Counted from the first letter of the stretch, positions 9,267 through 18,305 are shown. The stretch: 64,000 bases of DNA from GCA-003244245 sp052390115 (GCA_052390115.1 JBQTHE010000032.1:1-64000), one strand, 5' to 3'. The notes: generated by a model not told the origin, from the letters alone. A program made the numbers and translations.

Positions 9267-10043
9267 TCACGGCGAACCGGTACCCGAACTCGGAGGGCAA
9301 TGGGCCTGATGGCCTGCCGGTAATCGCCAGAGGGATAGGTGCGTCCCGCAATCGGAGCCGAAGCGCCGGCGGTCCCAGCCACCCCAGCGAGCCTCGGGCT
9401 CGAGCCCGGCCAGAGAGGCCATGAGGTCAAGCTCAGCGGGCCAGGCGTAACGGATCTCGACCGGATAGCAATGGATACCGCTGGGGCTCACCGTAACGTG
9501 CTGCGTTGTCACCCGCTGGGCTACAGGGTCGTGCACCGAGCAGTCCAACTCCACCCCGTCGAGGTCGACGGTGGTGGCGCAGACCCGTTGGCCCCGGTCA
9601 AAGCGACCGAGATCGGGCACGAAAGCCTCAACCAAGAACCGCCCACCAAGCGTCAGGTGCCGGGCCACAGCCCGGAAGCAGGCGACCTGTCCCTGCTGGC
9701 TGGCAATGGCGAACAACGTATTGAACGCCACGAAAACCAAGGAGAAGCGCTCACCCAAGTCGAAGTCGGTGAAGTCCCCGATGGCCACTGGCACCTCGTC
9801 CCCACCTGGCTTGATCCTTAAGCGTTCCACCATGGCAGGGGAGGCGTCGATCCCGTGGACCTCGACGCCCCGGGCAGCCAGGGGCAGGGCCAACCTGCCA
9901 GTCCCGATGCCCAGCTCAAGCACTGGGCCGGTGCCCGCCAGTTCGGCTAGCAGATCCACCTGCCCAGGGACGGCGCTGGGATAACGCTGGTCATAGATGG
10001 CAGCGATGCGCTCCCCGTAAGTCTTGGCAACGTAACCCTCCAT
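9267..10043 (-). CDS. class I SAM-dependent methyltransferase
   Basis: This intact 258-residue protein has motif I VLELGIGTGRLALPLAARG, motif II acidic EVHGIDASPAMVERL, a DF...L post II region and LGGRFLVEAFVP. These are standard Rossmann-fold class I methyltransferase motifs. It starts at ATG 10043. The substrate is not evident, and the Cys/His-rich C-terminal tail may include read-through of a damaged end. It stands alone among remnants, and I see no link to the RiPP cluster 11 kb away. Confidence 0.8.
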   Translation of the reverse strand: MEGYVAKTYGERIAAIYDQRYPSAVPGQVDLLAELAGTGPVLELGIGTGRLALPLAARGVEVHGIDASPAMVERLRIKPGGDEVPVAIGDFTDFDLGERFSLVFVAFNTLFAIASQQGQVACFRAVARHLTLGGRFLVEAFVPDLGRFDRGQRVCATTVDLDGVELDCSVHDPVAQRVTTQHVTVSPSGIHCYPVEIRYAWPAELDLMASLAGLEPEARWGGWDRRRFGSDCGTHLSLWRLPAGHQAHCPPSSGTGSP

Positions 10044-10831
10044 GCTCGACAGCTTGGCGCAACCACTAAGTGCAGGCGAGGACCTTTGTTTTGCGCCTGA
10101 CTTCGTGACGCAGATCGGCGTGTCTAGACAACATCAGACGTGTTCTCCGACCTCTCCCGAGACGACGCACTTCACCACGGATGGGAGGGCGGTGCTCGTC
10201 ATCGAGCACAGCAGCACGGGGAGGTTCACGGTGATCTCCAGGGACGCGGTGGCCCGCACGTCGGGTCGCTCGCGGTCCATGCCGCCTTCGGCGGCGGCAA
10301 GCGAATGTTCCCCGACGACGGTCAGGCCCGCCCGCTCGAGCTGGTCTCGACCACGACAGCCAGCACCGGCGTCCTCATCTGCACCTACCGGCCGGCACGC
10401 CGCTGACCCGCCCAGGCCGGGCAGCTGCGTGACCAACCAGGAATGGAACCGGGCACGCCAGCAGCACCGTCGGGTCGTTATATGGGGATGCGACACCCAC
10501 CACACACCAGCCGGCACCGAGTGCCAAGGCGAGCGCGGACGGCTGAGGAGATGAGCCGGGTCCGAGAAAGACCGAGCAGGGCATCCCCTATCTTGGCCTA
10601 CCCGGAGTACGCCGTGCTCATGTGTGAACGGCATCGCGCTGAGGTGGTGGAGATGGTGTGAACGGCGCTGGTGGGGCTTTGCGGCCCTCGCGCACCAGCG
10701 ACACTAGGGTGCTTGAACTCTCGACGACCTGCACCGTGGTGCACGACGAATTCACCGAAAACCTTGACAGGGACGCTTTCTCCACGCACGGCGCTCCCTA
10801 ACATTCGCATTGGCATAGCTAAGGAGTGCTG
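10044..10831. other. region without supported gene
   Basis: Open frames exist on both strands but none has convincing composition. A short plus-strand tail (YPEYAVLMCERHRAEVVEMV, about 10599-10661) could be the end of a lost gene. No repeats or RNA genes were recognised. Confidence 0.3.
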
Positions 10832-11212
10832 GTGAAGATAAAGGAGATTCTGATCGCGGTAGTTATCATTGGGATTGCAGTGATGCTAGCGCCCCGTTCC
10901 GAGAAGGCCGCGCCGCACGCTACCGGAACTAACAGTGTAACTGCGCCACGGAAGCCTTACCCTTGCGAATTCGACCACTCGGCCAAATGCACCTGGGATC
11001 AGTACCGGCAGATAGCTGAGGAGGAGTGTGCTAAGGATCGCGCGCGAGGTGGAAGATGCGAAATAGTCACTAATGGCAAGCCGCCGCACGCGGTACACAT
11101 TCCGTCCGATAGCGAACGCGCCGACATGCGTCGAAAAATCGATGAGGACGCCAGACACCTATGCGACAACCTCGCTGATGCCGGATACGAATGCCGCCCT
11201 CGTAACAACTGA
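10832..11212 (+). CDS. small exported or membrane-anchored protein of unknown function
   Basis: GTG 10832 is preceded by AAGGAG (10821-10826) at good spacing and is preferred over GTG 10826, which would overlap it. The 126-residue product starts with a single hydrophobic segment (EILIAVVIIGIAVMLA), then a polar domain with four Cys (CEFDHSAKC, EEECAK, GGRCEIV) plus CDNLADAGYEC near the end. That suits an extracytoplasmic, disulfide-stabilised domain. Codon use is less GC-biased than its neighbours, which suggests acquisition with the island. No family was recognised. Confidence 0.65.
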   Translation: MKIKEILIAVVIIGIAVMLAPRSEKAAPHATGTNSVTAPRKPYPCEFDHSAKCTWDQYRQIAEEECAKDRARGGRCEIVTNGKPPHAVHIPSDSERADMRRKIDEDARHLCDNLADAGYECRPRNN

Positions 11213-11318
11213 CCTATCATGAACGGCTCGCGAATTATCGGTGCCCCGGGGGCAAGCCTGACAGACCGGCCGGTGGCGGGAAGGGATGTTGCCAGCGTAA
11301 ACGCTGTGGTGTTTCCTC

Positions 11319-11820
11319 TCACTCATCGCCTGCAGTCCGGACATTGTTGTCGGACCAGCCCCGGTCACCCAGTGCCGCGAGGATGCGCTCGGCCGCGACC
11401 TCCGGCTCCATCGTGATGGCGAGACCACGCTCGAGCCCCGCCCACAGCTGTTCCATCTGCTGCATCTGTTCCATCGACAGGTCCGCCGGCAGGTCTTCGG
11501 TCAACACATCGCCATCCGCCTGAGCCAAGGTGACCAGGCCCTCGGCCATAGGCGTGCGCACGAAGCCCGGGGCAGGCCACGGTCACCCCAATCGGCAACC
11601 CCATCACCTTCAGCTCGCCGCGCAACATCTCGGAGGTCGCGACCACTGCGTGCTTGCTGGCGCAATAGGCACCCCCAAACGGCATCGCCGCCAGCCCGGC
11701 CAACGAGGCGATGTTCACCACGTGTCCAGCACCGGCCGTCCCAGATGCGGGCACGAACGCCCGGATCCCGTGCACCAAGCCGAGCAGGTTCACCACCAGC
11801 ATTCCTCGGCTGTGGCGTGT
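11319..11820 (-). pseudogene. short-chain dehydrogenase/reductase, truncated and frameshifted
   Basis: The remnant shows the SDR core NIASLAGLAAMPFGGAYCAS with the catalytic YxxxK (YCASK) and GVTVACPG. The frame then changes at a CCCCGGG run near 11565 and continues as VRTPMAEGL and AERILAALGDR. The N-terminal TGxxxGxG cofactor motif is missing because the gene begins abruptly near 11820. It is thus both 5'-truncated and shifted by one base. Confidence 0.7.
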
Positions 11821-11850
11821 AGCCGCTCCGTGGCGGTGTCGGCCAGCGGG

Positions 11851-12258
11851 TCAATGGGCCAGCAAAACTACCTTGATGCAGCCGGGGCCGTAGGGCGCGA
11901 TGTGGACCATGGGCACCCCCATGCCCTCGGCGATGCGGTGCGCCTGGGCTTGGAAGTCATCCACGAGCTGGCCAGGCAGCATTTGTACCAGCAGGGTCAC
12001 CGGTGGGCCCGGCTTTACCGAGCGCATAGGCGGCGCCACGACGTGAGGTATGCCGCCAGCTGTACGGGTGTGGTTCGCCAGGCCGGCGCCGTCCACCGTG
12101 TCGGACCATTGCCAGCCCAATTCGGTGGCCCACCGCCCCAGCTCGCGATTCTCTCGCCGGCGTCGCAGCCAATTCGGTGTCCACCAGGGATGAGTGGCGG
12201 ACGGCCAGGCGTGCCTATCGACCGGCCTCGTAGTCATACCGCTCGGAAGGAGCGTCAT
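11851..12258 (-). CDS. conjugation-related N-terminal fragment (FtsK/TraB-associated type)
   Basis: The 135-residue protein reads WLRRRRENRELGRWATELGW, then a turn and PGPPVTLLVQMLPGQLVDDF, then AEGMGVPMVHIAPYGPG. This arrangement resembles the region before the ATPase domain of FtsK/SpoIIIE-type DNA translocases in actinobacterial integrative conjugative elements. No Walker motifs follow, since the frame stops at VVLLAH. It is therefore either a separate small protein or a remnant. Its place fits the integrative-element origin of the island. Confidence 0.4.
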   Translation of the reverse strand: MTLLPSGMTTRPVDRHAWPSATHPWWTPNWLRRRRENRELGRWATELGWQWSDTVDGAGLANHTRTAGGIPHVVAPPMRSVKPGPPVTLLVQMLPGQLVDDFQAQAHRIAEGMGVPMVHIAPYGPGCIKVVLLAH

Positions 12259-12374
12259 GATCAGTCCCTCACTACTCGAATTAGCCCGAGTACCCGTTAG
12301 ACGACTGACCCAAACACTGGTGAAGTACGTCCAATCGGGGGACGGCCGGGCAGCTCAATCTCAACTGTTGTGCA

Positions 12375-13301
12375 TCACGAGATCCGGCGAGAGACGGCCA
12401 GAGTGCCGGCAATCGCGGCGACGACTGTGGGGTGGTAGTGGTTGCGAAACGCCTTGGCGGTGTCCTGCGGTACCCGTTCGGGGCCGGCGGGAAGCAAGCC
12501 GTCCGGCTGCTGGGCTCGGGCGAGGCGGTCCCAGGCATTGGGATGGTACTCGGGCTCGGTCAGGCACAGGTCCACGATCAGCAGCTCGCCGACCAGGTCC
12601 CATTGGCCGGCTTCGAGGTACACCTCCAGCCAGGCCGGCAGCCACGCGTGCAGGTATGCCTGCAGATCGTCCGCCAGCCCGTCTGGGCAGCCGCCATAGT
12701 CGGTGAGGTGAAAGACCGTGTGAGTCATCGCGTACAAGGTGGAGAAATCGGTCGCCCACGGCTCAGGGGTGCCACCCAGCCAGGTACGGGCGGTGAGCTC
12801 CGCGGGGTCGGCGCGAACCGGAAGTCCCAGGACGCGAGCCGCGTTGAACACCGCCAGCGCCCGGTTGGGCAGGAGCTCGATCGCCGGAGCCGCGCGCAGA
12901 CTGGTCAGGTGCGCCAGCAGCTCCTCCAGCCCCCGGTGGTGGTAGCCAGCCCGGACGAACGGTGCATAGACCTCCATCGGGTGGGTCACGACCGGGTTCG
13001 CGCGTTGCAGCTCGTAGAGGACGTCACCACCGCGCAGCTGCTGCCAGGCGCAGCCGACCACCGCAGGCGCGAGCCGCGCCTCGCGGCTGCCGGCTACCCC
13101 TTCGCGTACCGCGATCGACCCGGCCAACGCCAGCTCGGCCAGCGGTTTCAGGTGTTTGTTGACATCAAGATCAAGACAGTCGAGGGGGGCGTCGGTCGGC
13201 AGCGCAAAGTACTCGATGGCGGCGTCCAACCAACCAAACGCGCGCGCCGCTATCTGATGCGCTGCGGCACCCCAATCAGGAGTAGAGCCGGTCACTGCCA
13301 C
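12375..13301 (-). CDS. DUF6895-like protein
   Basis: This 308-residue helical protein has features I associate with the uncharacterised DUF6895 family: YAMTHTVFHLTDYG, LPAWLEVYLEAGQWDLVGELL and LCLTEPEYHPNAWDRLA. It has no signal peptide or membrane segment. It overlaps the upstream gene by 10 bases and ends the three-gene operon headed by a 59-residue peptide. Function is unknown. The conserved His and Asp (THTVFHLTD) could bind a metal, but that is a guess. Confidence 0.6.
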   Translation of the reverse strand: MAVTGSTPDWGAAAHQIAARAFGWLDAAIEYFALPTDAPLDCLDLDVNKHLKPLAELALAGSIAVREGVAGSREARLAPAVVGCAWQQLRGGDVLYELQRANPVVTHPMEVYAPFVRAGYHHRGLEELLAHLTSLRAAPAIELLPNRALAVFNAARVLGLPVRADPAELTARTWLGGTPEPWATDFSTLYAMTHTVFHLTDYGGCPDGLADDLQAYLHAWLPAWLEVYLEAGQWDLVGELLIVDLCLTEPEYHPNAWDRLARAQQPDGLLPAGPERVPQDTAKAFRNHYHPTVVAAIAGTLAVSRRIS

Positions 13302-14029
13302 GGCATCCCGCTGCGATGGCGCGCCAAGATGATCTCCAGCTGTAGGCGGGCATCTGGGTGGGCCACCAGCTCCAGCTGCCGCAGCACCGGGGCCAGCGGA
13401 AACGGCGGATCCATCGGTGCGTCACCGCTGACAGCCAGCCAGCGGGCCAGCCGGGCGGCGGTGAGATGGTCACGTCGCAACACCGCTCGGGTCACCCCCC
13501 GAGCGAGGTCCAGCCGATACTGTCGCGCGTCAAGGTGCACGGGCGAGTCCAGACCGGGAAGAGTCAGCGGCGCCAGTTGCGCCAGCGTTCCCGCCCACGT
13601 CACCCAGCCCTGGTCACGGCCGAGGCTCCCGCCCGCAGGACCGGCGCCCGCAGGACCGGCGCCCGCGGGATAGGGCTGGGCAAACCCGGCCGCACCCAGC
13701 CGGGTCAGCACCTGACCGGTAGCCCAATCCCGCAGCGACCGCACGGGTATCGCTGCCTGAGCCGGCTCAGGCAGCGGGAACGTACGAATGCTGACCGCAA
13801 CCACCTCGGCGTCGTCGTTGCTGAACCGGTGCCCGCCCAGCACGAACGGGGCCAGCGCATCAGGCCCCAGAATCCGCACCGCAGCCAGCCCCGCCGTGCC
13901 ACCGTCGCCGGTCGAAAGCTGGTCGGCCAGCCGGAAGGCGCCGTCCCTGCCGGTCAAGGCGCTGACGACGCTACCGGCCAGCGTCTCTACGGCCGCCGCA
14001 TACGCCGCCTGCGGTGGCGTGAGGACCAC
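13292..14029 (-). CDS. hypothetical protein, middle gene of peptide operon
   Basis: The 245-residue protein is intact from GTG 14029, 28 bases after the small-peptide stop. It overlaps the DUF6895-like gene by 10 bases, so the two are probably translationally coupled. It is Ala/Leu-rich, with a low-complexity GAGPAGAGPAGG linker at mid length and a C-terminal helical part (DLARGVTRAVLRRDHLTAAR). It was not recognised as any family and no catalytic motif was seen. Confidence 0.6.
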   Translation of the reverse strand: MVLTPPQAAYAAAVETLAGSVVSALTGRDGAFRLADQLSTGDGGTAGLAAVRILGPDALAPFVLGGHRFSNDDAEVVAVSIRTFPLPEPAQAAIPVRSLRDWATGQVLTRLGAAGFAQPYPAGAGPAGAGPAGGSLGRDQGWVTWAGTLAQLAPLTLPGLDSPVHLDARQYRLDLARGVTRAVLRRDHLTAARLARWLAVSGDAPMDPPFPLAPVLRQLELVAHPDARLQLEIILARHRSGMPWQ

Positions 14030-14057
14030 AGAAGTATCGCTACCTGTCCCGTCCCGA

Positions 14058-14237
14058 TCAGGAGTTCACATTGGGGTCGAGATCGATAATGATGAGCTGG
14101 GCTGCTGGCGGCTCATACAGCGGCGGGTTGCCTACCAGATGCTCCGACGGCTGCATCAGCGCCGCCACCGCAGCCTGCTCCGCCGGCAAGGCCACCAGTT
14201 CCCTGGCAATCGTCTGCGTATCTTCCTTAAGGTGCAT
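14058..14237 (-). CDS. 59-residue peptide, first gene of operon
   Basis: The frame runs from ATG 14237 to TGA 14058, with GGAAGGAAG about five bases before the start. It begins MHLKEDTQTIARELVALPAE and ends LIIIDLDPNVNS. It has no signal peptide and no Cys. Its size, its position at the head of an operon and its helical N-terminus with a short polar tail are compatible with a modified-peptide precursor or a small regulatory peptide. The lack of Cys and the near absence of Ser/Thr in the tail argue against a lanthipeptide. This is coding evidence only, with no family match. Confidence 0.55.
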   Translation of the reverse strand: MHLKEDTQTIARELVALPAEQAAVAALMQPSEHLVGNPPLYEPPAAQLIIIDLDPNVNS

Positions 14238-14850
14238 ACCACTTCCTTCCTCTCAGCTCTCACCTAAGGGTAAGAGACCGTATTCTGCTTGGCGGTTAAG
14301 CGAAGCCGACTATAGGCATGAACTGTCAGCGCCGCGCGCTGATTGAGCGAGTTCACTCGTATCTGCACACCGGCCTGGCCTCAGACCGGCGACGCTATAC
14401 GCAGAGTTGTCACTGTTGATGTTCCTACCTGGGCGACCTGGTCAGTCGGGTATGGGTGGTTTCGTTAAATATGAGCGGGTACGTGAAGAATCGCAGTAAC
14501 CGCTTCCAGCGGTGCTGGTCGGCGATCGGCGCGGAGGTTGCGGCCAAGCTCTACCCCGCAAGGCGGTCTTGACCTGCGAATTTGGCGGCCAGGGACCAGA
14601 TACGGGTGGTGATCATCGGCGAGCCGGCAGCGACATCAGCGCGAACGAGCCCGCACGGGTCGATCCTCAACCGGAACGTAGCCGAACGTCACCGGCACAC
14701 AGGCACTCGTGATGACGATCCGATCGATCTCGGCAAGCTCGGTACACAACCATCATGCAATTAAAGCGCGGCCGAAGCGCATCTCCGCCTCATCGTTCCG
14801 TGAGACACTGACCGGCGGCTCGGCCGACCACGCGAGGGGAGCGCAGAACC
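14238..14850. other. intergenic region
   Basis: These 600 bases between the minus-strand peptide operon and the plus-strand gene at 14851 show no plausible reading frame. They probably hold the promoter of the peptide operon just upstream of 14237. No repeat or RNA was recognised. Confidence 0.35.
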
Positions 14851-15312
14851 ATGCCCGACGATCGCCGCAGCTCGCAGCCGATGACTCCGTGGCAGGCGTG
14901 GCTGTCGATGTTCGGCATCCGGGCACCGCTGTCCGGTGACGTGACCCAGGACATCGCGGCCTCTGTCGGCGGCCAACTCGGCCTGCTCAACATCAACGCC
15001 ACGCGCTCCGGCGACCCCGCGTTGGAGCAGCGCATCATCACCCAGGTGGCCAGCTACGGCCGCCAGCTCGGCCGGCTCGTCGAAGCCGTCGACGTGTTAG
15101 CCCGGCGGCAGTCTCGGCGCGGCCTCGGTGCGGCGGACATCCGCGCGTTGGACCAGCTCCAGGACCTCGCCGAGCAGCTCGCGGAGGTCAAGGAGCAGGC
15201 CGCGGTCGATCAGGTCGACCGCATCGTCGTCGAGGTGCAGGCATTGAGCCGGGACCCGGTAGCCAATGCGGAGGCGATCCGGCGGGTGCGCGAGGCGCTG
15301 CCCGAAAAGTGA
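14851..15312 (+). CDS. hypothetical helical protein
   Basis: ATG 14851 follows GAGGGGAGCG. The 153-residue product begins MPDDRRSSQPMTPWQAWLSM and continues as amphipathic helix (LEQRIITQVASYGRQLGRLV, then LQDLAEQLAEVKEQ). It resembles small actinomycete hypotheticals that accompany polyhydroxyalkanoate or phasin-like proteins, but I cannot assign it. It is complete, with typical codon bias. Confidence 0.6.
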   Translation: MPDDRRSSQPMTPWQAWLSMFGIRAPLSGDVTQDIAASVGGQLGLLNINATRSGDPALEQRIITQVASYGRQLGRLVEAVDVLARRQSRRGLGAADIRALDQLQDLAEQLAEVKEQAAVDQVDRIVVEVQALSRDPVANAEAIRRVREALPEK

Positions 15313-15354
15313 TCCGCTGAGCGCGGCGCCTCCGCGGGTTCATAACGATGCGTG

Positions 15355-15540
15355 ATGGCTCTCGTTGCGATCTACCTCGGCGTGGGGCGAAGCTCCGGGA
15401 CCTACTACTACGCGCGGTTCGACGGCGCCGATCTGCCGGACAACCACACCCTGGTCGTGGGCGACCGGCGCCTGGTGGAGATCTCGTTCAACCACCGGCG
15501 GGCCTTCGTCGACGTCGCGGACGTCCTCGCCCTGCGCTGA
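15355..15540 (+). CDS. small hypothetical protein
   Basis: The 61-residue product (ATG 15355, or GTG 15352) reads VAIYLGVGRSSGTYYYARFD and then DNHTLVVGDRRLVEISFNHR. This is a compact beta-rich pattern with good codon bias. It lies 40 bases after the preceding gene and could be co-transcribed with it. A hairpin at 15565-15615 separates it from the convergent gene. Function is unknown. Confidence 0.5.
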   Translation: MALVAIYLGVGRSSGTYYYARFDGADLPDNHTLVVGDRRLVEISFNHRRAFVDVADVLALR

Positions 15541-15564
15541 ACCCGTCGAGTAGTACACCGCCAT

Positions 15565-15615
15565 ATGGATGCTTGTAGTCGTGCGGAAGGCCTGCCAGCA
15601 GCGACAAGCATCCAT
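15565..15615. terminator. hairpin between convergent genes
   Basis: ATGGATGCTTGT (15565-15576) and ACAAGCATCCAT (15604-15615) form a perfect 12-bp stem. It sits between the ends of the plus gene (15540) and the minus gene (15629), so it may act as a bidirectional terminator. No T tract is present. Confidence 0.5.
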
Positions 15616-15628
15616 GTAGCAGCAAACA

Positions 15629-15868
15629 CTAGCTGTGGGGTCGTTCCGATGCGTGGTACCCGTCCTGTTCGGACAGTGGATCTCCGCAGTGCGGGCACGT
15701 TGCGCGCTGGCGGCGGGCGGTGCGAACCGCCGACCACTCCTCATTCAGCCTGCGACGCTCCTCGGCCTGCTGGCGCAGCTTAGGCTGTAATGCGTGGATC
15801 GACCAGGCCGCTCCGAGTAGCAGCCCCAGGCATACGAGCAGTACACCGCCTAGCACCTGGAAGGTCAC
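15629..15868 (-). CDS. small membrane protein with C-terminal zinc-ribbon pair
   Basis: The 79-residue protein has one N-terminal membrane helix (VLGGVLLVCLGLLLGAAW), a basic amphipathic helix (LRQQAEERRRLNEEW) and a CPHCGDPLSE knuckle. Only one CxxC is present, so full zinc binding would need a partner or dimer. Size and order look complete. It is probably a conserved actinomycete hypothetical, with no known role. Confidence 0.6.
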   Translation of the reverse strand: MTFQVLGGVLLVCLGLLLGAAWSIHALQPKLRQQAEERRRLNEEWSAVRTARRQRATCPHCGDPLSEQDGYHASERPHS

Positions 15869-16160
15869 GGTGCCCTGCGGTGCGATCCGCCACGACGTTG
15901 CACTCCCCGGTCACGGCCCTGCTGCCGGACTCCGGGAAAGCCAGTAGTCGCGCTCCGGTGAGATGTCGACATGAACGCCGCGCCTTTCCTCATCGGTGAT
16001 GCGCGCGGCACTGTGGGCGCCATGGTCGGTCGCGCGCTGACCTCACGTCAAGTATGCCCGCTTCGTGGAAGCGCAGCTCCATCTGCACCGGCCAACTCCA
16101 GACCACGCCCCAGAGATCATGGACCGGGTCAGGTGATCGGATCTCGGGTGCTCTCAGCTT

Positions 16161-16220
16161 CCCGAGCTCAACAGCAGTGCTGTTCGGTCGACCTCGGGCA
16201 GCACTGCTGTTGAGCTCGGG
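16161..16220. repeat. 22-bp perfect inverted repeat
   Basis: The left arm 16161-16182 (starts CCCGAGCTCAACAGCAGTGC) and the right arm 16199-16220 are exact reverse complements around a 16-base loop. It lies in a gene-free stretch (15869-16378) and is not inside any supported coding sequence. It could be a strong terminator or a small mobile hairpin. No T tract follows. Confidence 0.8.
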
Positions 16221-16378
16221 AGCAGGAGGGTTGATCAGAAACCGGAAGATCCGCGGGACGTGCCCTAGGTAGGTCACTGGAATAGTTAGGTGCGACTACC
16301 GATTGCCACTGGGGCTACTCCCGGGCACGGTATGTGTTGCCCTGGTCACCGGGGACCCGCCTTGCTGGGGAGGATTGG

Positions 16379-16603
16379 ATGCCTGACGCAACGAACTTTG
16401 CGGAGCTCGACGGGCAGCGTGTGGAGCTGCTGCCGGCCCGAAACCTCCTGTCGCTGCTCAGCATGATCGATCTCGGCACCGACGGCGCGCCGGGTATTCC
16501 CGGCACACCCGGCTCGGGTACTCCCGGCCCTGACGTGCTCCCGATCGGCTTGCCAACCGGCGTCGGTGACACCGGCGGCGCCGGCAGCAGCAGCTCTGGC
16601 TGA
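16379..16603 (+). CDS. small Gly/Pro-rich peptide
   Basis: ATG 16379 follows GGGGAGG. The 74-residue product opens MPDATNFAELDGQRVELLPA and has a short helix LLSLLSMIDLG. It ends in a collagen-like run of G-x-P units (GAPGIPGTPGSGTPGP) and a Gly/Ser tail. Similar short proteins with an 'L.GQ.VELLPAR' head occur in actinomycetes without known function. It could be a structural or peptide-precursor-like product. Only the coding potential is well supported. Confidence 0.55.
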   Translation: MPDATNFAELDGQRVELLPARNLLSLLSMIDLGTDGAPGIPGTPGSGTPGPDVLPIGLPTGVGDTGGAGSSSSG

Positions 16604-16763
16604 GCCTGCCACTGCTGGCGACGAACCGCGGCTCCCCCTCGTTTCACGCTGCGCTCAGCGTGTCGGCACGCCGGATAAGCTGCCATCGCCTTGTCCTGCC
16701 GGCCATGAGCCCAAGCTGACTGTCCATGCTCCACGGCCGGCCACGACACGTGGAGGAGATGGG

Positions 16764-18293
16764 ATGCGCGTCACCGGGGTCGGGCACGCTGGGCTGTTCA
16801 TCGAGACGCACGCGGGCAGCGTGCTGTGCGACCCGTGGGTGAACCCGGCGTTCTTCGGGTCGTGGTTCCCGTTCCCGGACAACAGCGGGCTCGACTGGGA
16901 CAGCCTCGGCCACGCCGACTACCTCTACGTCTCGCACCTGCACCGCGACCACTTCGACGCCGAACTGCTGCGCCGCCACGTCGGCAAAGACGCCACGGTG
17001 CTGTTGCCGGAGTACCCGACAGACGAGTTGGAGCGCGAGCTCGCGGCGCTGGGCTTCACGAAGTTCCTGCGCACCGACAGCGGGGTCCCCGTCGAGCGCG
17101 ACGGGCTGCGCATCATGATCACGTCGCTGACCGGGCCGAGTGACGGCCCGATCGGAGACTCGGCACTGTCGCTGGACGACGGGCGCACCGTGCTGCTGAA
17201 CCAGAACGACGCGCACCCGCTCGACGTCGAGGCACTGCGCGAGTTCGGGGACGTGCACGCCTACTTCACCCAGTTCTCCGGTGCGATCTGGTGGCCGATG
17301 GTCTATGACCTACCCGAGGGTGCGAAGCGGGAGTTCGCGCGGCGCAAGCGCGCCGGGCAGTCCGACCGGGCGCTGCGCTACATCGACGCCGTCGGCGCCG
17401 CGCACCTGTTCCCCAACGCCGGACCGCCGTGCTTTCTGGACGAGGAGCTGTTCGACCTCAACGGGCTGGGCGTCGACGGGGAGAGCATCTTCACCGACCA
17501 GGTCGAGTTCCTTGCCGAGTTGCGTGCCGTGCGACCCGCGGTGTCGGCGCACCTGCTGCTGCCGGGCACCGTCGCGGAGCTCGACGGCCCGCACTGCACG
17601 CTGACCCACCAGCGGCACACCGACGCCGAGATTCGGCACATCTTCGACGAGAAGACGGCCTATCTGCGGGAGTTGCAGGCACGCAAGCAGCCCGAGCTGG
17701 CCCGGGAGCGGGCCGGGCGCGCCCCGGTGCCCGCCGACCTTCTCGATCAGCTCAGGGCCTGGTGGGAGCCGCTGCTCAAGCGGGCCGACAACATCTGCGA
17801 GGGGGTGGGCGGCCCGGTGCGCCTCGACGCCGGGGAGCTGTCGGTGGTCGTCGACTTCCCGGCCCGCGAGGTCCGCGGTTACGCCGGGGAGAGCTGCCGC
17901 TACCGCTTGTCCACCGCCGCGGACCTCATCGCGACGAACGTCGCGCGCCGCGAGGTCGACTGGTCCAACAGCCTGTTCCTGTCGTGCCGGTTCACCGCGC
18001 GCCGCGTCGGGCAGTACAACGAGTACGTCTACATCTTCTTCAAGTGCCTGTCCGAGGAGCGCATCGACTACGTCGAGAACTGGTACGACGAGCAGAATGA
18101 CGATGGCCAGGACATCGAGCTCGACGGCTGGCGCATGCAGCGACGGTGCCCTCACCTGCGCGCCGACCTCAGCAAGTTCGGCAGCGTCGAGAACGGCGTG
18201 CTGACCTGCGCCCTGCACGGCTGGCGCTTCGACCTCACCACCGGACGCTGCCTAACCTCCGCGGGTCACGAGATCCGCGCCACCCCCACCTGA
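16764..18293 (+). CDS. MBL-fold metallohydrolase fused to a Rieske [2Fe-2S] domain
   Basis: ATG 16764 follows GGAGGAG. The 509-residue protein starts with an UlaG-like metallo-beta-lactamase fold (VTGVGHAGLFIETHAG, metal motif SHLHRDHFD). It ends with a Rieske centre, CPH near residue 460 and CALHGWRFDL about 20 residues later, giving C-x-H...C-x2-H. The middle (residues about 290-440) is helical, with SCRFTARRVGQYNEYVY. The order of the two domains is reversed relative to CMP-Neu5Ac hydroxylase-type proteins. Substrate is unknown. It is cytosolic, with no signal peptide. Confidence 0.8.
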   Translation: MRVTGVGHAGLFIETHAGSVLCDPWVNPAFFGSWFPFPDNSGLDWDSLGHADYLYVSHLHRDHFDAELLRRHVGKDATVLLPEYPTDELERELAALGFTKFLRTDSGVPVERDGLRIMITSLTGPSDGPIGDSALSLDDGRTVLLNQNDAHPLDVEALREFGDVHAYFTQFSGAIWWPMVYDLPEGAKREFARRKRAGQSDRALRYIDAVGAAHLFPNAGPPCFLDEELFDLNGLGVDGESIFTDQVEFLAELRAVRPAVSAHLLLPGTVAELDGPHCTLTHQRHTDAEIRHIFDEKTAYLRELQARKQPELARERAGRAPVPADLLDQLRAWWEPLLKRADNICEGVGGPVRLDAGELSVVVDFPAREVRGYAGESCRYRLSTAADLIATNVARREVDWSNSLFLSCRFTARRVGQYNEYVYIFFKCLSEERIDYVENWYDEQNDDGQDIELDGWRMQRRCPHLRADLSKFGSVENGVLTCALHGWRFDLTTGRCLTSAGHEIRATPT

Positions 18294-18305
18294 CCCGGTT
18301 CGTCC

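Noticed and set aside
16480..16560. CRISPR-like short repeats
   Set aside because: The periodicity comes from Gly-Pro codons in a small protein. No array of direct repeats with spacers was seen anywhere in the window.
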